DNA of 64,000 nt from contig NZ_AP018290.1 of NCBI RefSeq assembly GCF_002368415.1, positions 7,121,717 to 7,185,716 on the forward strand. The letters are read 5' to 3'. Positions 55,581-64,000 of this stretch are shown in pieces. Numbering within the stretch: the first letter of the stretch is position 1; each line of letters opens with the position of its first letter. Below the pieces are notes generated by a model. That model did not search any database and was not told the DNA's origin. It was given only the letters and a program-made list of their open reading frames with translations. The DNA comes from Calothrix sp. NIES-4105 (lineage in GTDB: Bacteria; Cyanobacteriota; Cyanobacteriia; Cyanobacteriales; Nostocaceae). A program made the position numbers and the translations under genes.

Positions 55581-56570
55581 TTATGCGATTTGAAAATTGC
55601 CAATCATTTTTACTTCTGGTTCTAATGCAATTGACCAGTGTTCTTTAACGTTGTGCTGGATGTGACGAATTAGGTTAAAAATATCACACGCGCTGGCGCC
55701 ACCACAGTTAATAATAAAGTTGGCGTGACGCGGTGCAACTTGCGCTTTACCAATTTGGAAGCCCTTTAAACCTGTTTGCTCAATTAACCAGCCGGCTGAA
55801 TATGGTTTGGGGTTGCGAAAAACGCTACCACAACTAGGTTTATCGTAGGGTTGTGTACTTAAGCGATGTTCTTTATGTTGCCTTGTAGTAGCGAGAACAA
55901 CTGCTGGGTCGGCGCCACTTTGAAGTTGGAAGGTTGCCTGAGTAATAATATTATTGCTACCTTGAAGTTTAGATGTACGGTAAGCGTAACCCAAATCCTG
56001 ACTTGTAAAAGTTCTGAGAGTACCATCAGAACAAAGCACTTCAGCACTTACAAAGATATCTGCGATACAACCATTGTGGGCGCCAGCGTTCATAACAACT
56101 GCACCGCCCACTGTTCCCGGAATACCTACTGCCCACTCAAATCCTTGGAAACCAAGCTCTGCTGCTTCCCAAGCTAAACCAGGAATAGCTTCACCTGTAG
56201 CAACTGTTACTAAACCGGTTTCGGGGTTAAAATTGCTATAACGTAAATGGCGAGTACCAATTACTAAACCTGGAATACCACAATCACTTACTAACAAGTT
56301 AGAACCAGCACCTAAAACTGTTATTGGCAATGAGTGAGAGTGAGCATACCGAATACTCGCTTCAAGGGCAGTAATATCACGAGGTGCTACATACCATTCT
56401 GCTGGACCACCAACACGGTAAGATGTGTAACCAGCAAGTGACACTTCTGGTCGAATCACACAATCAGTTCCAGGTAGATAAATCACTTTTTTATCAACTT
56501 GAGCCGTTTTATTACGAACGCTTGTTTTTTCGCTGTTGCAGACATAAGTATCTACTGAAAAAATTGTCAT
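55581..56570 (-). CDS. murB: UDP-N-acetylenolpyruvoylglucosamine reductase
   Basis: 329 residues. FAD enzyme that reduces enolpyruvyl-UDP-GlcNAc to UDP-MurNAc in the cytoplasm. Conserved elements: SYRVGGPAEWYVAP, LGAGSNLLVSD (FAD binding), GFEWAVGIPGTVGGAVVMNAG, the catalytic Ser in KPSCGSVFRNP, and a final Glu in ALEPEVKMIG. Type I MurB lacking the extra region is excluded by the YRTSKLQ stretch. Lies behind murC on the same strand with a 212-bp gap. Confidence 0.95.
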   Translation of the reverse strand: MTIFSVDTYVCNSEKTSVRNKTAQVDKKVIYLPGTDCVIRPEVSLAGYTSYRVGGPAEWYVAPRDITALEASIRYAHSHSLPITVLGAGSNLLVSDCGIPGLVIGTRHLRYSNFNPETGLVTVATGEAIPGLAWEAAELGFQGFEWAVGIPGTVGGAVVMNAGAHNGCIADIFVSAEVLCSDGTLRTFTSQDLGYAYRTSKLQGSNNIITQATFQLQSGADPAVVLATTRQHKEHRLSTQPYDKPSCGSVFRNPKPYSAGWLIEQTGLKGFQIGKAQVAPRHANFIINCGGASACDIFNLIRHIQHNVKEHWSIALEPEVKMIGNFQIA

Positions 56571-56782
56571 ATTTACCTTCTTAGAAAATTTTTGAAGCTG
56601 TAAGTTCCGTGAATATACGCTTGCTCTGTTTGAATGCGCGATAGAGATTTATTAATTTTAATAATCCTAGTAATCAGAAGCGATAAGCCAGAAAATTTGT
56701 TCCTTAAAAGTAATATTCAAGGCAGAGAATCTGCATATTTACTCAATATCTACTTAAATTTTCTGGCATCATCAAAATCTGA

Positions 56783-58228
56783 CTAAATAGCTTGCGATGT
56801 TGCTTGTACGGGCTGTCGCATAGCGGTGATAATTTCAGGAATTACTTGGTTAAGATTTCCTGCTCCTAGGAATAGCGCCAAATCTCCAGGGCGTAAAGTC
56901 AGTAGCAAATACTCGTATATAGAATCCAAAGTTGGCTGATAGTTAACGTGCGAGTTGTATTTACTAATTTCGTCCGCTAAAAGATCGCCGCTAATTTGTC
57001 CTAAATTTGGCTCGCCTGCGCTATATATTTCAGTAATTACCGTTAAATCAGCGTGAGCAAAGCTTTGAGCAAATTCATCTAAGAAGGCAAGTGTACGACT
57101 ATAACGATGTGGTTGGAAAATTGCTACTACTCTTTGTTCAGGACGTGCCTGCAAACGTGCGGCTGCTAGGGTAGCCCGAATTTCGCTAGGGTGATGAGCA
57201 TAATCATCTATAAAGGTGATACCATCTACTTCACCTCGGAACTCAAATCGGCGCCTAGCACCTTCAAACGTTGCTAAACCTTTGGCTATTTCACCAAATT
57301 CTAAGCCTAAAATTCGACCGACAGCTACTGCTGCTAAAGCATTGCTAAGATTGTGACGAGACAATAAACGTAAGTTCAACACACCCAAAGCTTTGCCACG
57401 TTCCCAAACAAGCGCTCTCGAACCATCCGCGCGATAGTCTACATCAGTTACATAATAATCGGCGCCTGTATCGGGAAAAAGACTATAAGTTACATTTGGT
57501 TTGATACGGTCACGCACCGTCTCACAGTCGATACAACCAATTAAAACTTCACAACTATCAGCAAAGGTTTGGAAAGTATTAACTACTTGCTCTAAAGAAT
57601 CATAGTGGTCTGGGTGATCAAGTTCTATATTAGTAATAATACCTATATAAGGTGCATGTTTTACCAATGAACCATCCGACTCATCGGCTTCTGCTACTAA
57701 ATAACGACTTTCTCCAAGTCGAGCATTACCTTCCCAAGCTTTCACTTCACCACCAACTAATATAGTTGGGTCAAGACTTGCTTCAAGCAGCATGTAACCA
57801 ATCATGCTACTAGTTGTAGTTTTTCCGTGAGTTCCGGCAACAGCAATACTCTCATATTCAGAGATTAGTGCAGCAAGCACATCTGAACGATGGAAAATTG
57901 GGCAGCCCTTTTCGATTGCTGCTTTATATTCCAAATTACTTGTATTAATTGCCGTTGAGCATATTACTTGCGGCAGATGCTGATTATCTGTACTCGATAC
58001 AGAGTTTATTTCCTGTGGTTGGAAAAATTCAAGATTACTTGCTTCTTGTTTACTAAATATATGGGCGCCAATAGCTTCTAATTTATGTGTCATGTGATTA
58101 GGACGTAAATCCGAACCAGACACAGGCAAGTGACGCTTTGCTAGCACATAAGCAAGTGCAGACATTCCGATTCCGCCAATACCAATAAAATGGAAAGGTC
58201 TTCCGCTAAAATCTACTGCTTTCTTCAT
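56783..58228 (-). CDS. murC: UDP-N-acetylmuramate-L-alanine ligase
   Basis: 481 residues from ATG 58228, which has AGGAG seven bases upstream; a longer frame to 58255 lacks one. Adds L-Ala to UDP-MurNAc with ATP. Motifs: FHFIGIGGIGMSALA (N-terminal UDP-binding), AGTHGKTTTSSM (P-loop, 131-142), DESDGS, LDHPDHYDS, HNLSNALAAVAV and DDYAHHPSEI. Followed by murB, a standard cyanobacterial order. Confidence 0.96.
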   Translation of the reverse strand: MKKAVDFSGRPFHFIGIGGIGMSALAYVLAKRHLPVSGSDLRPNHMTHKLEAIGAHIFSKQEASNLEFFQPQEINSVSSTDNQHLPQVICSTAINTSNLEYKAAIEKGCPIFHRSDVLAALISEYESIAVAGTHGKTTTSSMIGYMLLEASLDPTILVGGEVKAWEGNARLGESRYLVAEADESDGSLVKHAPYIGIITNIELDHPDHYDSLEQVVNTFQTFADSCEVLIGCIDCETVRDRIKPNVTYSLFPDTGADYYVTDVDYRADGSRALVWERGKALGVLNLRLLSRHNLSNALAAVAVGRILGLEFGEIAKGLATFEGARRRFEFRGEVDGITFIDDYAHHPSEIRATLAAARLQARPEQRVVAIFQPHRYSRTLAFLDEFAQSFAHADLTVITEIYSAGEPNLGQISGDLLADEISKYNSHVNYQPTLDSIYEYLLLTLRPGDLALFLGAGNLNQVIPEIITAMRQPVQATSQAI

Positions 58229-59225
58229 TACAGAACTCCTCTTACACCACACCACACTAAAAGTACAAATAACACGGGTATCATAACAGGTCTTTCAAAG
58301 TTACCGAAATAGCGCCTGTATCACTTTCAACACGTTGTGCATCAAAAATACATCCTCTCTAACATCTAGTTTATTGAGAACGATTTTACATGCATTCTTC
58401 ATGTTTTTCTCTAACTAAATTAATAATATGTTTATTCTGAAATTTTCAACACTATCGGGAAACATATAAGTGTAAATGCTTTCTCCATTCATATAGTTGA
58501 TTTTTCGACATACAACTTGCGCTCCGTACCACAGTTAATAGTTCTGGACAATCAATAGTAACCGAAGTCGTTTAGATTGACCATCCCACGAGACGAGCAT
58601 CACTTCCCCTCTACATACATATACTCGTTATAATTGGCAAAGCCGCATTATTTATATTCTTTTATCGAGCCTCTATCAAATATGGATTATATAGAGATAT
58701 AAGCATAAAGACATAAGCATAAATAAAATTAGCTTTACACTTCTATATATTATGTAGTAACTCTTGATACCTCCTGTAAAGAGCGCGTATGGATACTTAG
58801 GTAACTGCACCTCTCAGAGGTTTGCACTCGTTCAAAAGTGGTAACAAAAAACATAGCTTTTGAATGCCCATTAGCAGTGTTCTATTTGTCTGTTATTCCC
58901 AAGTGGTGAGAATATAACTTAGAAACCGGTCAGTACGCAAGCAAATAACGCAACAACTACACAAATAAGTTACAATGTCCTCGCGCTTGCCTAAGATGAT
59001 TAATTGCTTACATCTTTAGACCGACCTACGTCAAGTATATAGGGCTACATTAACTATAAATAGTTTGATAGAACTTCTGGAATGTTACAGACCTCTTATA
59101 TCTTTGGGATGAATTATATTTTTTTTTAAGATTTAGCGCTTAATAGTTATAAATACTCCCCCTTTGCGGTATGATTGTGGTCATAAGTAGCATTTTTTAG
59201 GCATAAATACAGAGGGCAAGACGCT
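58229..59225. other. ~1-kb region between murC and gap, no gene found
   Basis: Divergent promoter region for murC and the GAPDH gene. AT-rich, with only short frames. I see no tRNA-like or riboswitch-like fold. CACCTCTCAGAGGTTTGCAC (58809) is a weak hairpin. Its length is unusual; an unrecognised small RNA or long leader of the GAPDH gene is possible. Confidence 0.45.
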
Positions 59226-60239
59226 GTGATTAGAGTTGCAATCAATGGTTTCGGTCGAATTGGGCGGAACTTTGCGCGTTGTTGGGTAGGTCGAGAAAAC
59301 AGCAACATCGAACTTGTTGCGATTAACGATACGTCTGACCCAAAAACCAATGCACACCTTCTCAGGTATGACACAATGCTTGGGAAATTAAAGGGTGCTG
59401 ATATTTCCGCTGATGACAACTCGATTATCATTAATGGAAAAACAGTCAAGTGTGTATCAGACCGCAACCCAGAAAACTTGCCCTGGAAAGAATGGGGAAT
59501 TGATCTTATTATCGAAGCGACGGGTGTTTTCACAGCTAAAGAAGGCGCAATGAAGCACGTCAATGCTGGTGCTAAGAAGGTTCTAATTACTGCCCCTGGC
59601 AAAAACGAAGATGGTACATTTGTAATAGGTGTTAATCACCATGATTACGACCATAATAAGCATCATATTATCAGTAACGCCAGCTGTACTACTAACTGTC
59701 TGGCGCCAATTGCGAAAGTGTTGAATGAAAAATTCGGCATTATTAAAGGCACGATGACGACCACCCACAGTTATACAGGGGATCAACGTTTGCTTGATGC
59801 TTCACACCGTGACCTCAGAAGAGCGCGCGCTGCAGCTATGAATATCGTACCAACTTCAACTGGTGCGGCAAAAGCAGTAGCATTAGTATTGCCAGACTTG
59901 AAAGGAAAACTAAACGGTGTAGCACTACGTGTTCCTACTCCTAATGTTTCAATGGTTGACTTTGTAGTTCAAGTCGAAAAGCGTACTATCACTGAGGAAG
60001 TTAACGAAGCTCTTAAGCACGCTTCTGAAAATGAGTTGAAAGGCATTCTTGCGTACAGCGACTTACCCTTAGTATCCTCTGACTACCAAGGTACCGATGA
60101 ATCTTCCATTATTGACGCTAACCTGACGATGGTTATGGGTAGCGACATGGTAAAAGTCATGGCTTGGTACGATAACGAGTGGGGTTATAGCCAGCGCGTT
60201 CTCGACTTAGCAGAATTAGTTGCAGCGAAATGGCAGTAA
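59226..60239 (+). CDS. gap2: Glyceraldehyde-3-phosphate dehydrogenase, Calvin-cycle type
   Basis: 337 residues starting with GTG at 59226 ([20 protein letters not shown]). Catalytic Cys154 in [11 protein letters not shown] and the His in THSYTGDQR. The cofactor loop [15 protein letters not shown] and the general sequence match the NADP-accepting Gap2 of cyanobacteria and plastids, which works in the reductive pentose phosphate cycle and gluconeogenesis, rather than the NAD-only Gap1. A ~1-kb gene-free leader precedes it; STRR repeats follow. Confidence 0.93.
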   Translation: MIRVAINGFGRIGRNFARCWVGRENSNIELVAINDTSDPKTNAHLLRYDTMLGKLKGADISADDNSIIINGKTVKCVSDRNPENLPWKEWGIDLIIEATGVFTAKEGAMKHVNAGAKKVLITAPGKNEDGTFVIGVNHHDYDHNKHHIISNASCTTNCLAPIAKVLNEKFGIIKGTMTTTHSYTGDQRLLDASHRDLRRARAAAMNIVPTSTGAAKAVALVLPDLKGKLNGVALRVPTPNVSMVDFVVQVEKRTITEEVNEALKHASENELKGILAYSDLPLVSSDYQGTDESSIIDANLTMVMGSDMVKVMAWYDNEWGYSQRVLDLAELVAAKWQ

Positions 60240-60248
60240 TCAAGTTAA

Positions 60249-60302
60249 AAGTGCTGAGTGCTGAGTGCTGAGTAAAAACTCAGCACTCAGCACTCAGCAC
60301 TC
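60249..60302. repeat. Second heptanucleotide STRR block, forming a hairpin
   Basis: AGTGCTG units (60250-60272) are followed by AACTCAGCACTCAGCACTC on the other side of AAAA, so the block is both a tandem heptamer repeat and a long inverted repeat. It sits between the convergent gap and thiL genes and could end both transcripts. Confidence 0.85.
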
Positions 60303-61285
60303 TAGAAGTGTTGAAATCCCCGGTCAAGTGTGAGAACTTGGTCGGGTATTTTTTCGCTGTTATCATGTACTACGACTTGTAAATTAGATGTAATTGTTCC
60401 GATTACTGCTGTCCCAGGAATTTCTTGAACTAATCGAAGGGCGCCATATAAAGGTAAACATAATACTAATTCAAAATCTTCTCCGCCATATAATGTATAT
60501 TCAATAGCTTGTGCTTTGTCTAGCCAGCTTTTAAAAACTTGGGGAATTGGGATTTTTTGCCACTCGATTAAGGCGCCGACATTACTAGCACGGCAAATTT
60601 GTAAAATAGCATCAGCTAACCCGTCACTACTATCCATTCCAGATACAGTAGATTTATTTACTATTTTCTCTATAATTGGTAAAATATCAAGCCTTGGTTG
60701 AGGACGTTGGTGAGCTTTTATTAAAGTTTGTTTTTCGACTTCGCTCAAATATTGCCCGACTTCTGGGTGCAGCAACAATTCTAAACCCGCACGTGAGGCG
60801 CCATGAACACCTGTAACAACAATTGCATCGCCTACAGATGCTGTATGGCGCCGAATAATATTTTGGGGATGTGCTTGTCCAAATGCAGTAATAGAAATAG
60901 TTGTAACAGGCGCCCGTACTAAATCGCCACCAACTATCAAAGCACTATACTTTTGTAAACATTCGCTCATTCCACAATACAAACGCTCTACCCAATCTAC
61001 TTCGATATCACCCGGCAACCCTAAACCAACTGTAATACCTAATGGAGAGGCGCCCATTGCCGCTAAATCAGATAAATTCGCAGCAACCGCGCGCCAACCA
61101 GCATCTTCAGGTGATGTAGTAATTTCACTAAAATGAACCTTATCAACTAATACATCAGTTGTAACTACTAAAGATTTATCAGGTTCCGTTATTAATACAG
61201 CAGCATCATCGCCAATCACATCTGGTGGACAAAACCGCTGTAAAATTTTTAAAAGACCTTGTTCCCCAATATCACGTACTTTCAT
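60302..61285 (-). CDS. thiL: Thiamine-monophosphate kinase
   Basis: 327 residues. Phosphorylates thiamine monophosphate to the diphosphate with ATP. Family motifs: VIGDDAAVL (first Asp pair), VVTTDVLVDKVHF, NLSDLAAMGASPLGITVGLG, SALIVGGDLVRAP, SGMDSSDGLADAILQI, YGGEDFELVLCLP. Full length. Convergent with gap, and 46 bases after the stop of the same-strand binding-protein gene, with a GGTGGGCATTGCCCACC palindrome between them, so it may be partly co-transcribed. Confidence 0.95.
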   Translation of the reverse strand: MKVRDIGEQGLLKILQRFCPPDVIGDDAAVLITEPDKSLVVTTDVLVDKVHFSEITTSPEDAGWRAVAANLSDLAAMGASPLGITVGLGLPGDIEVDWVERLYCGMSECLQKYSALIVGGDLVRAPVTTISITAFGQAHPQNIIRRHTASVGDAIVVTGVHGASRAGLELLLHPEVGQYLSEVEKQTLIKAHQRPQPRLDILPIIEKIVNKSTVSGMDSSDGLADAILQICRASNVGALIEWQKIPIPQVFKSWLDKAQAIEYTLYGGEDFELVLCLPLYGALRLVQEIPGTAVIGTITSNLQVVVHDNSEKIPDQVLTLDRGFQHF

Positions 61286-61331
61286 GTTTTAAACGTAGTA
61301 GGGTGGGCATTGCCCACCATACCAAATTTTT

Positions 61332-62651
61332 CTAAACTTTCTTGATTTTCAAACTTTGCAAATAAGCTTGAGGGTTATCGGGGTCAAATTTAATACCATC
61401 AAAGAAAGTTTCTATCCCGCGAGACGAAGTTTTAGGAATTTCTGCATCAGCAACACCCAAAGATTTTGCAACTTGGCGCCATAAATCTTCTCGGTTGCAT
61501 GAATTAACAATCTTTTTGATGTCGGTATCGGATGGAATTTTACCCCAGCGAATGTTTTCAGTGAGAAACCAGGTATCATGACTTTTGAATGGGAAAGAGA
61601 TAGAAGTTCCCTCACTCGACCAAAATTTAATTGCTAGAGATGGATTTTCCACAACACGACCATCACCATAATCAAATTTACCTTTAACTCGACTTTCAAT
61701 GTCAGATACTGATGCATTGACATAATTTTTTTCTGCCAGAATTCTACACAACTCATCTTTATTTTCTGGCTTGTCGCACCATTGTTGAGCTTCCATAACA
61801 CCAGCAAGTACAGCTTTTACCGCTTCTGGATTTTTGTCTACCCAATCTGCTCGCATCGTAAATACTTTTTCTGGATGGTTTTTCCAAATTTCTCCAGATG
61901 TTACTGCCGTAAAACCGATTTTTTGGTTAACAATGCGCGCGTTCCAAGGGTCAGTAGCACAAAAAATGTCCATTGTACCCTGTTTCATGCTACTTACAAC
62001 TTGCGAGGGAGGAATAACAACAATAGAAGCGTCATCTTCTGCATTAATACCACCAGCAGCTAACCAGTAACGTAACCACAAATCAATAGAACTCCGAGGA
62101 AATGTAATCGCGCATTTAATTTTGCTACCTCTACTTTTTGCTTGAGCAAAGACATTTCTTAATGGTGAACTGTCTAAATTAACTCCGAGTTTCTGATATT
62201 GACTAACAACGGAAATTGCGACACCATGAGTATTCATCCGTGCCAAGATATACATAGGAATTTTTTGGTTTCCTTTAGTAATCTTACCTTCAGAAATTAA
62301 TTCAGGAATAGGACTTTGGAAGTGTCCACCATCAATTCCACCTCCGCTAGAACCAATTTCCACATTATCACGTAATGCAGACCAAGAAGCTTGTTTAGCA
62401 ACTTCAACATTTTTGGCGCCGTGTTTAGCAAAAAAACCCTTTTCCTTAGCTATTATCAAAGGCGCACTATCCACTACAGGTAAAAACCCTAATTTAATAT
62501 TTGTATTTGACCCACTTGAGCTTCTAGGAGTTGTAGCTGTCGTGCTAGAACTTGGATTATTTGTACATCCATGCAGCGCTAAACTCGTTAAAGTACTTGC
62601 TGTTGCTGTCAATAAAAACTGGCGCCGAGACAAGTTAGTATGTAGAGCCAT
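61332..62651 (-). CDS. CmpA/NrtA-type ABC transporter substrate-binding lipoprotein
   Basis: 439 residues. The N-terminus SRRQFLLTATASTLTSLALH followed by GC (Cys29) combines a Tat-like twin-Arg with a lipobox. Periplasmic binding fold of the nitrate/bicarbonate family: KLGFLPVVDSAPLIIAKEKG, VSSMKQGTMDIFCATDPWNA, WVDKNPEAVKAVLAGVMEAQ, WCDKPENKDELCRILAEKNY. No permease or ATPase gene is next to it, so it is an orphan subunit, or a sensor, as other solitary CmpA-like proteins may be. The substrate cannot be told. A c-di-AMP riboswitch lies upstream on the same strand. Confidence 0.88.
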   Translation of the reverse strand: MALHTNLSRRQFLLTATASTLTSLALHGCTNNPSSSTTATTPRSSSGSNTNIKLGFLPVVDSAPLIIAKEKGFFAKHGAKNVEVAKQASWSALRDNVEIGSSGGGIDGGHFQSPIPELISEGKITKGNQKIPMYILARMNTHGVAISVVSQYQKLGVNLDSSPLRNVFAQAKSRGSKIKCAITFPRSSIDLWLRYWLAAGGINAEDDASIVVIPPSQVVSSMKQGTMDIFCATDPWNARIVNQKIGFTAVTSGEIWKNHPEKVFTMRADWVDKNPEAVKAVLAGVMEAQQWCDKPENKDELCRILAEKNYVNASVSDIESRVKGKFDYGDGRVVENPSLAIKFWSSEGTSISFPFKSHDTWFLTENIRWGKIPSDTDIKKIVNSCNREDLWRQVAKSLGVADAEIPKTSSRGIETFFDGIKFDPDNPQAYLQSLKIKKV

Positions 62652-62690
62652 AAAATCCCCGTTATTTATTTATAGCGAATATTTGACCAA

Positions 62691-62721
62691 TGTAGAGACG
62701 TAACATGTTACGTCTCTACAG
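62691..62721. repeat. Perfect GTAGAGACGTAAC palindrome
   Basis: TGTAGAGACGTAACA/TGTTACGTCTCTACA, a fully symmetrical member of the GTAGAGAC family. It is located in the leader between the riboswitch and the binding-protein gene, where it could fold in the mRNA. Confidence 0.8.
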
Positions 62722-63044
62722 TAAAATTATTTTGTTTGAGTAAATCAAAACTGCAATAACCACACACTTACACAACTTTGCAGCGCGGTAAACACAGATT
62801 ATTTACGAAAATAGCAAACAGACAAGTGCAAGACGTGTATAGAAATGCTATACAAATACTTACACTCTCAAAGATTTATCAAACGAACACAATAAAAGTA
62901 GCGGAAATAGATTCAACTTCTAAATAAATTCAATAAAATGCATACAATAACCATAGTGTTAATTGCTAGTACTTAATTATCAAACAGTAAAAGCTAGGAA
63001 CACTGAATAATTAAAAACGATGCATTCTTAATTGTTCAATTTCC

Positions 63045-63172
63045 TCTCAAAGCTGACGAAGTTAGCTGACGGGCTAGAGTTGAGAGATACTCTCCTGTAC
63101 AAGGTTCGCCCCAATTTTAAGGTTCCTCCGCTCCTTCCCTTGCCGCACGTTACTTTCTTTTAATTAAGTAAT
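63045..63172 (-). promoter_or_regulatory. c-di-AMP riboswitch (ydaO-yuaA type)
   Basis: On the minus strand the conserved pieces occur in order: GGAGCGGAGGAACC, then TTGGGGCGAACCTTG, then AGGAGAGTATCTCTCAA, then CTCTAGCCCGTCAGCTAAC and TTCGTCAGC. The block CCGTCAGCTAAC...CGT.AGC is the hallmark of the ydaO-yuaA fold. It lies ~390 bases before the binding-protein start codon, in the same direction, with no other minus-strand gene between. In other bacteria this switch controls osmolyte and ion transport and cell-wall enzymes, usually turning genes off when c-di-AMP is high. Confidence 0.85.
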
Positions 63173-63372
63173 CTGTGCAAAGTTCTGGATTAAGCTGACT
63201 GTTATTGCAAATAAATTTAACATTGTTGTCCACTACTGGCAACAGATGAACCTAAATAATTGATTATACTTACAGTAAATTATTTTGATGAATAATAAAC
63301 ATGTTTAAATTTACGACGCTGTGTTGCCGGGAACCGGATTTTTCAATCTGGCAAATTGTAAAAACGTATTTT
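63173..63372. other. Spacer upstream of the riboswitch
   Basis: Should hold the promoter of the riboswitch transcript. Otherwise AT-rich, no gene. Confidence 0.4.
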
Positions 63373-63402
63373 GTAGAGACGCTTGGGTATCGCGTCTCTA
63401 CA
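63373..63402. repeat. GTAGAGACGC...GCGTCTCTAC hairpin
   Basis: TGTAGAGACGC (63373) and GCGTCTCTACA (63392-63402) enclose a short loop. It lies just after the cyclophilin stop codon, so it may act as its terminator or mRNA end. Confidence 0.65.
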
Positions 63403-63409
63403 TTATTAA

Positions 63410-64000
63410 TTATGCAACTGGTTCTACTAAATTTTCTAAACCATCAATAACTTTTGCTGACTCAATTTTGTCACCAGCTTTGAGTTGGTCTAAAACTTCT
63501 TTGCCTTCGGTGACATATCCAAAAATGGCATAGCGACCATCCAACAAATTGCGTCCAGCAGGTGTTAATTCGGGTTCAAATAGAAAGAAGAAAATTTGTG
63601 ACGAACCACCATTGACATTGCGTTCCGGACGTGCTAAAGCTAAGGCGCCGAACGATGAAAAAGGCAATACAGGCATATCAGTATAACGACCAGATTCTTC
63701 TAAAGTAACACCGTAAGTAGGCGCCTTATCACCTTCTACCAATACTTCAAAAGGAACCGCGCGGTACTTATTAGTTTTAGGGTCAATAAAACCATCAGCA
63801 TCTTTAGGTTTACCAGTTTGAAGAACATATGATTCTTCGGAACGTGTAAATTCTAAACCATCGTAAAAACCGCGTTGAACTAAGTCAACAAAGTTACCAG
63901 CAGTAATTGGTGCGCTGAAACCGTCAACTTCAACCGTCATGTCACCTTTATTCGTCTTAACCGCTATCTTCGCGCGACCTTTGAGTTGAGGAAGATTACT
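63410..64000 (-). CDS. Cyclophilin-type peptidyl-prolyl isomerase, 5' end cut by window
   Basis: At least 197 codons, open to the window end (before the internal ATG at 63940 the frame reads SNLPQLKGRAKIAVKTNKGD). Cyclophilin fold: VEVDGFSAPITAGNFVDLVQ, RGFYDGLEFTRSEESYVLQT, NGGSSQIFFFLFE, LLDGRYAIFGYVTEG. The LPQLKGRA lead-in and the diverged active site match the cyanobacterial/thylakoid-lumen group related to plant CYP38/TLP40. A signal peptide and helical N-terminal part are expected beyond the window. Enzymatic activity is uncertain because several catalytic residues are altered (FTRSEESYVLQ for FHRv...fmiQ). Confidence 0.9.
   Translation of the reverse strand, partial: SNLPQLKGRAKIAVKTNKGDMTVEVDGFSAPITAGNFVDLVQRGFYDGLEFTRSEESYVLQTGKPKDADGFIDPKTNKYRAVPFEVLVEGDKAPTYGVTLEESGRYTDMPVLPFSSFGALALARPERNVNGGSSQIFFFLFEPELTPAGRNLLDGRYAIFGYVTEGKEVLDQLKAGDKIESAKVIDGLENLVEPVA

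Noticed and set aside
63321..63533. 70-codon plus-strand frame downstream of the riboswitch region
   Set aside because: It is antisense to the cyclophilin 3' end and the terminal hairpin; the riboswitch is on the minus strand, so it cannot control this frame.

Overview
The window is a chromosomal stretch of a filamentous, probably heterocyst-forming (Nostocales-type) cyanobacterium. This rests on the gene content: a cyanobacterial cytochrome oxidase operon, the Calvin-cycle type GAPDH, a Toc75-like Omp85 protein, murC/murB/ebfC, a PEP-CTERM protein, Uma2 nucleases and a c-di-AMP riboswitch. It also rests on the seven-base tandem repeats (CAGCACT/CAGAACT) classically described from heterocystous cyanobacteria. 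The genus cannot be fixed. Roughly a hundred copies of the palindrome GGCGCC are scattered through genes and spacers. GCGCGC/CGCGCG is also frequent, and I did not notice the usual cyanobacterial HIP1 octamer GCGATCGC.

Layout. 1-3.3 kb: coxB (cut by the window edge), coxA, coxC. 3.3-5.0 kb: a convergent two-domain ABC permease broken by a frameshift. 5.0-7.9 kb: an IS4-type transposase with a premature stop, lying in the centre of a ~500-bp inverted repeat. 8.2-15.9 kb: an AraC-family remnant, a GNAT acetyltransferase, a subtilase fused to lectin-like repeats, a retropepsin-like protease, a GDSL autotransporter and a small secreted protein, followed by a cluster of hairpins and a broken copy of that protein's 3' end. 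16-27 kb: a candidate defence island. It has a minus-strand operon (GHKL ATPase with STAS-like region, DUF4325-like protein, PIN protein), diverging from a PLD-SNF2 helicase and an Eco57I-type methylase ending in an AlbA_2/Schlafen-like domain, with a BrnT/BrnA toxin-antitoxin pair between the last two. 27-31.5 kb: TnpB, a VapBC pair, a Uma2 nuclease and a second PIN module.

31.7-38.6 kb: manganese catalase, a GHL10 hydrolase, an HGSNAT-like acyltransferase, a DUF1648 protein, KptA and a decayed plasmid-type ParA gene. 38.6-44.8 kb: a two-repeat unknown protein, then a tight cluster of PEP-CTERM protein, O-antigen ligase and a secreted heparinase-like protein that looks like an extracellular polysaccharide unit. 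45-49.2 kb: a PBP4-type peptidase, an AAA ATPase plus a putative small nuclease that are both interrupted by in-frame TAA codons, and a VapB with a truncated VapC. The ATPase/nuclease pair is bracketed by duplicated sequence from the end of the peptidase gene.

49.6-64 kb is core genome: an LpxB-related protein, Omp85, EbfC, a low-molecular-weight phosphatase, a LuxR-type response regulator, MurB, MurC, GAPDH, ThiL, a CmpA/NrtA-type binding protein preceded by a c-di-AMP (ydaO-yuaA) riboswitch, and a cyclophilin cut by the window end. I saw no rRNA, tRNA or CRISPR array.
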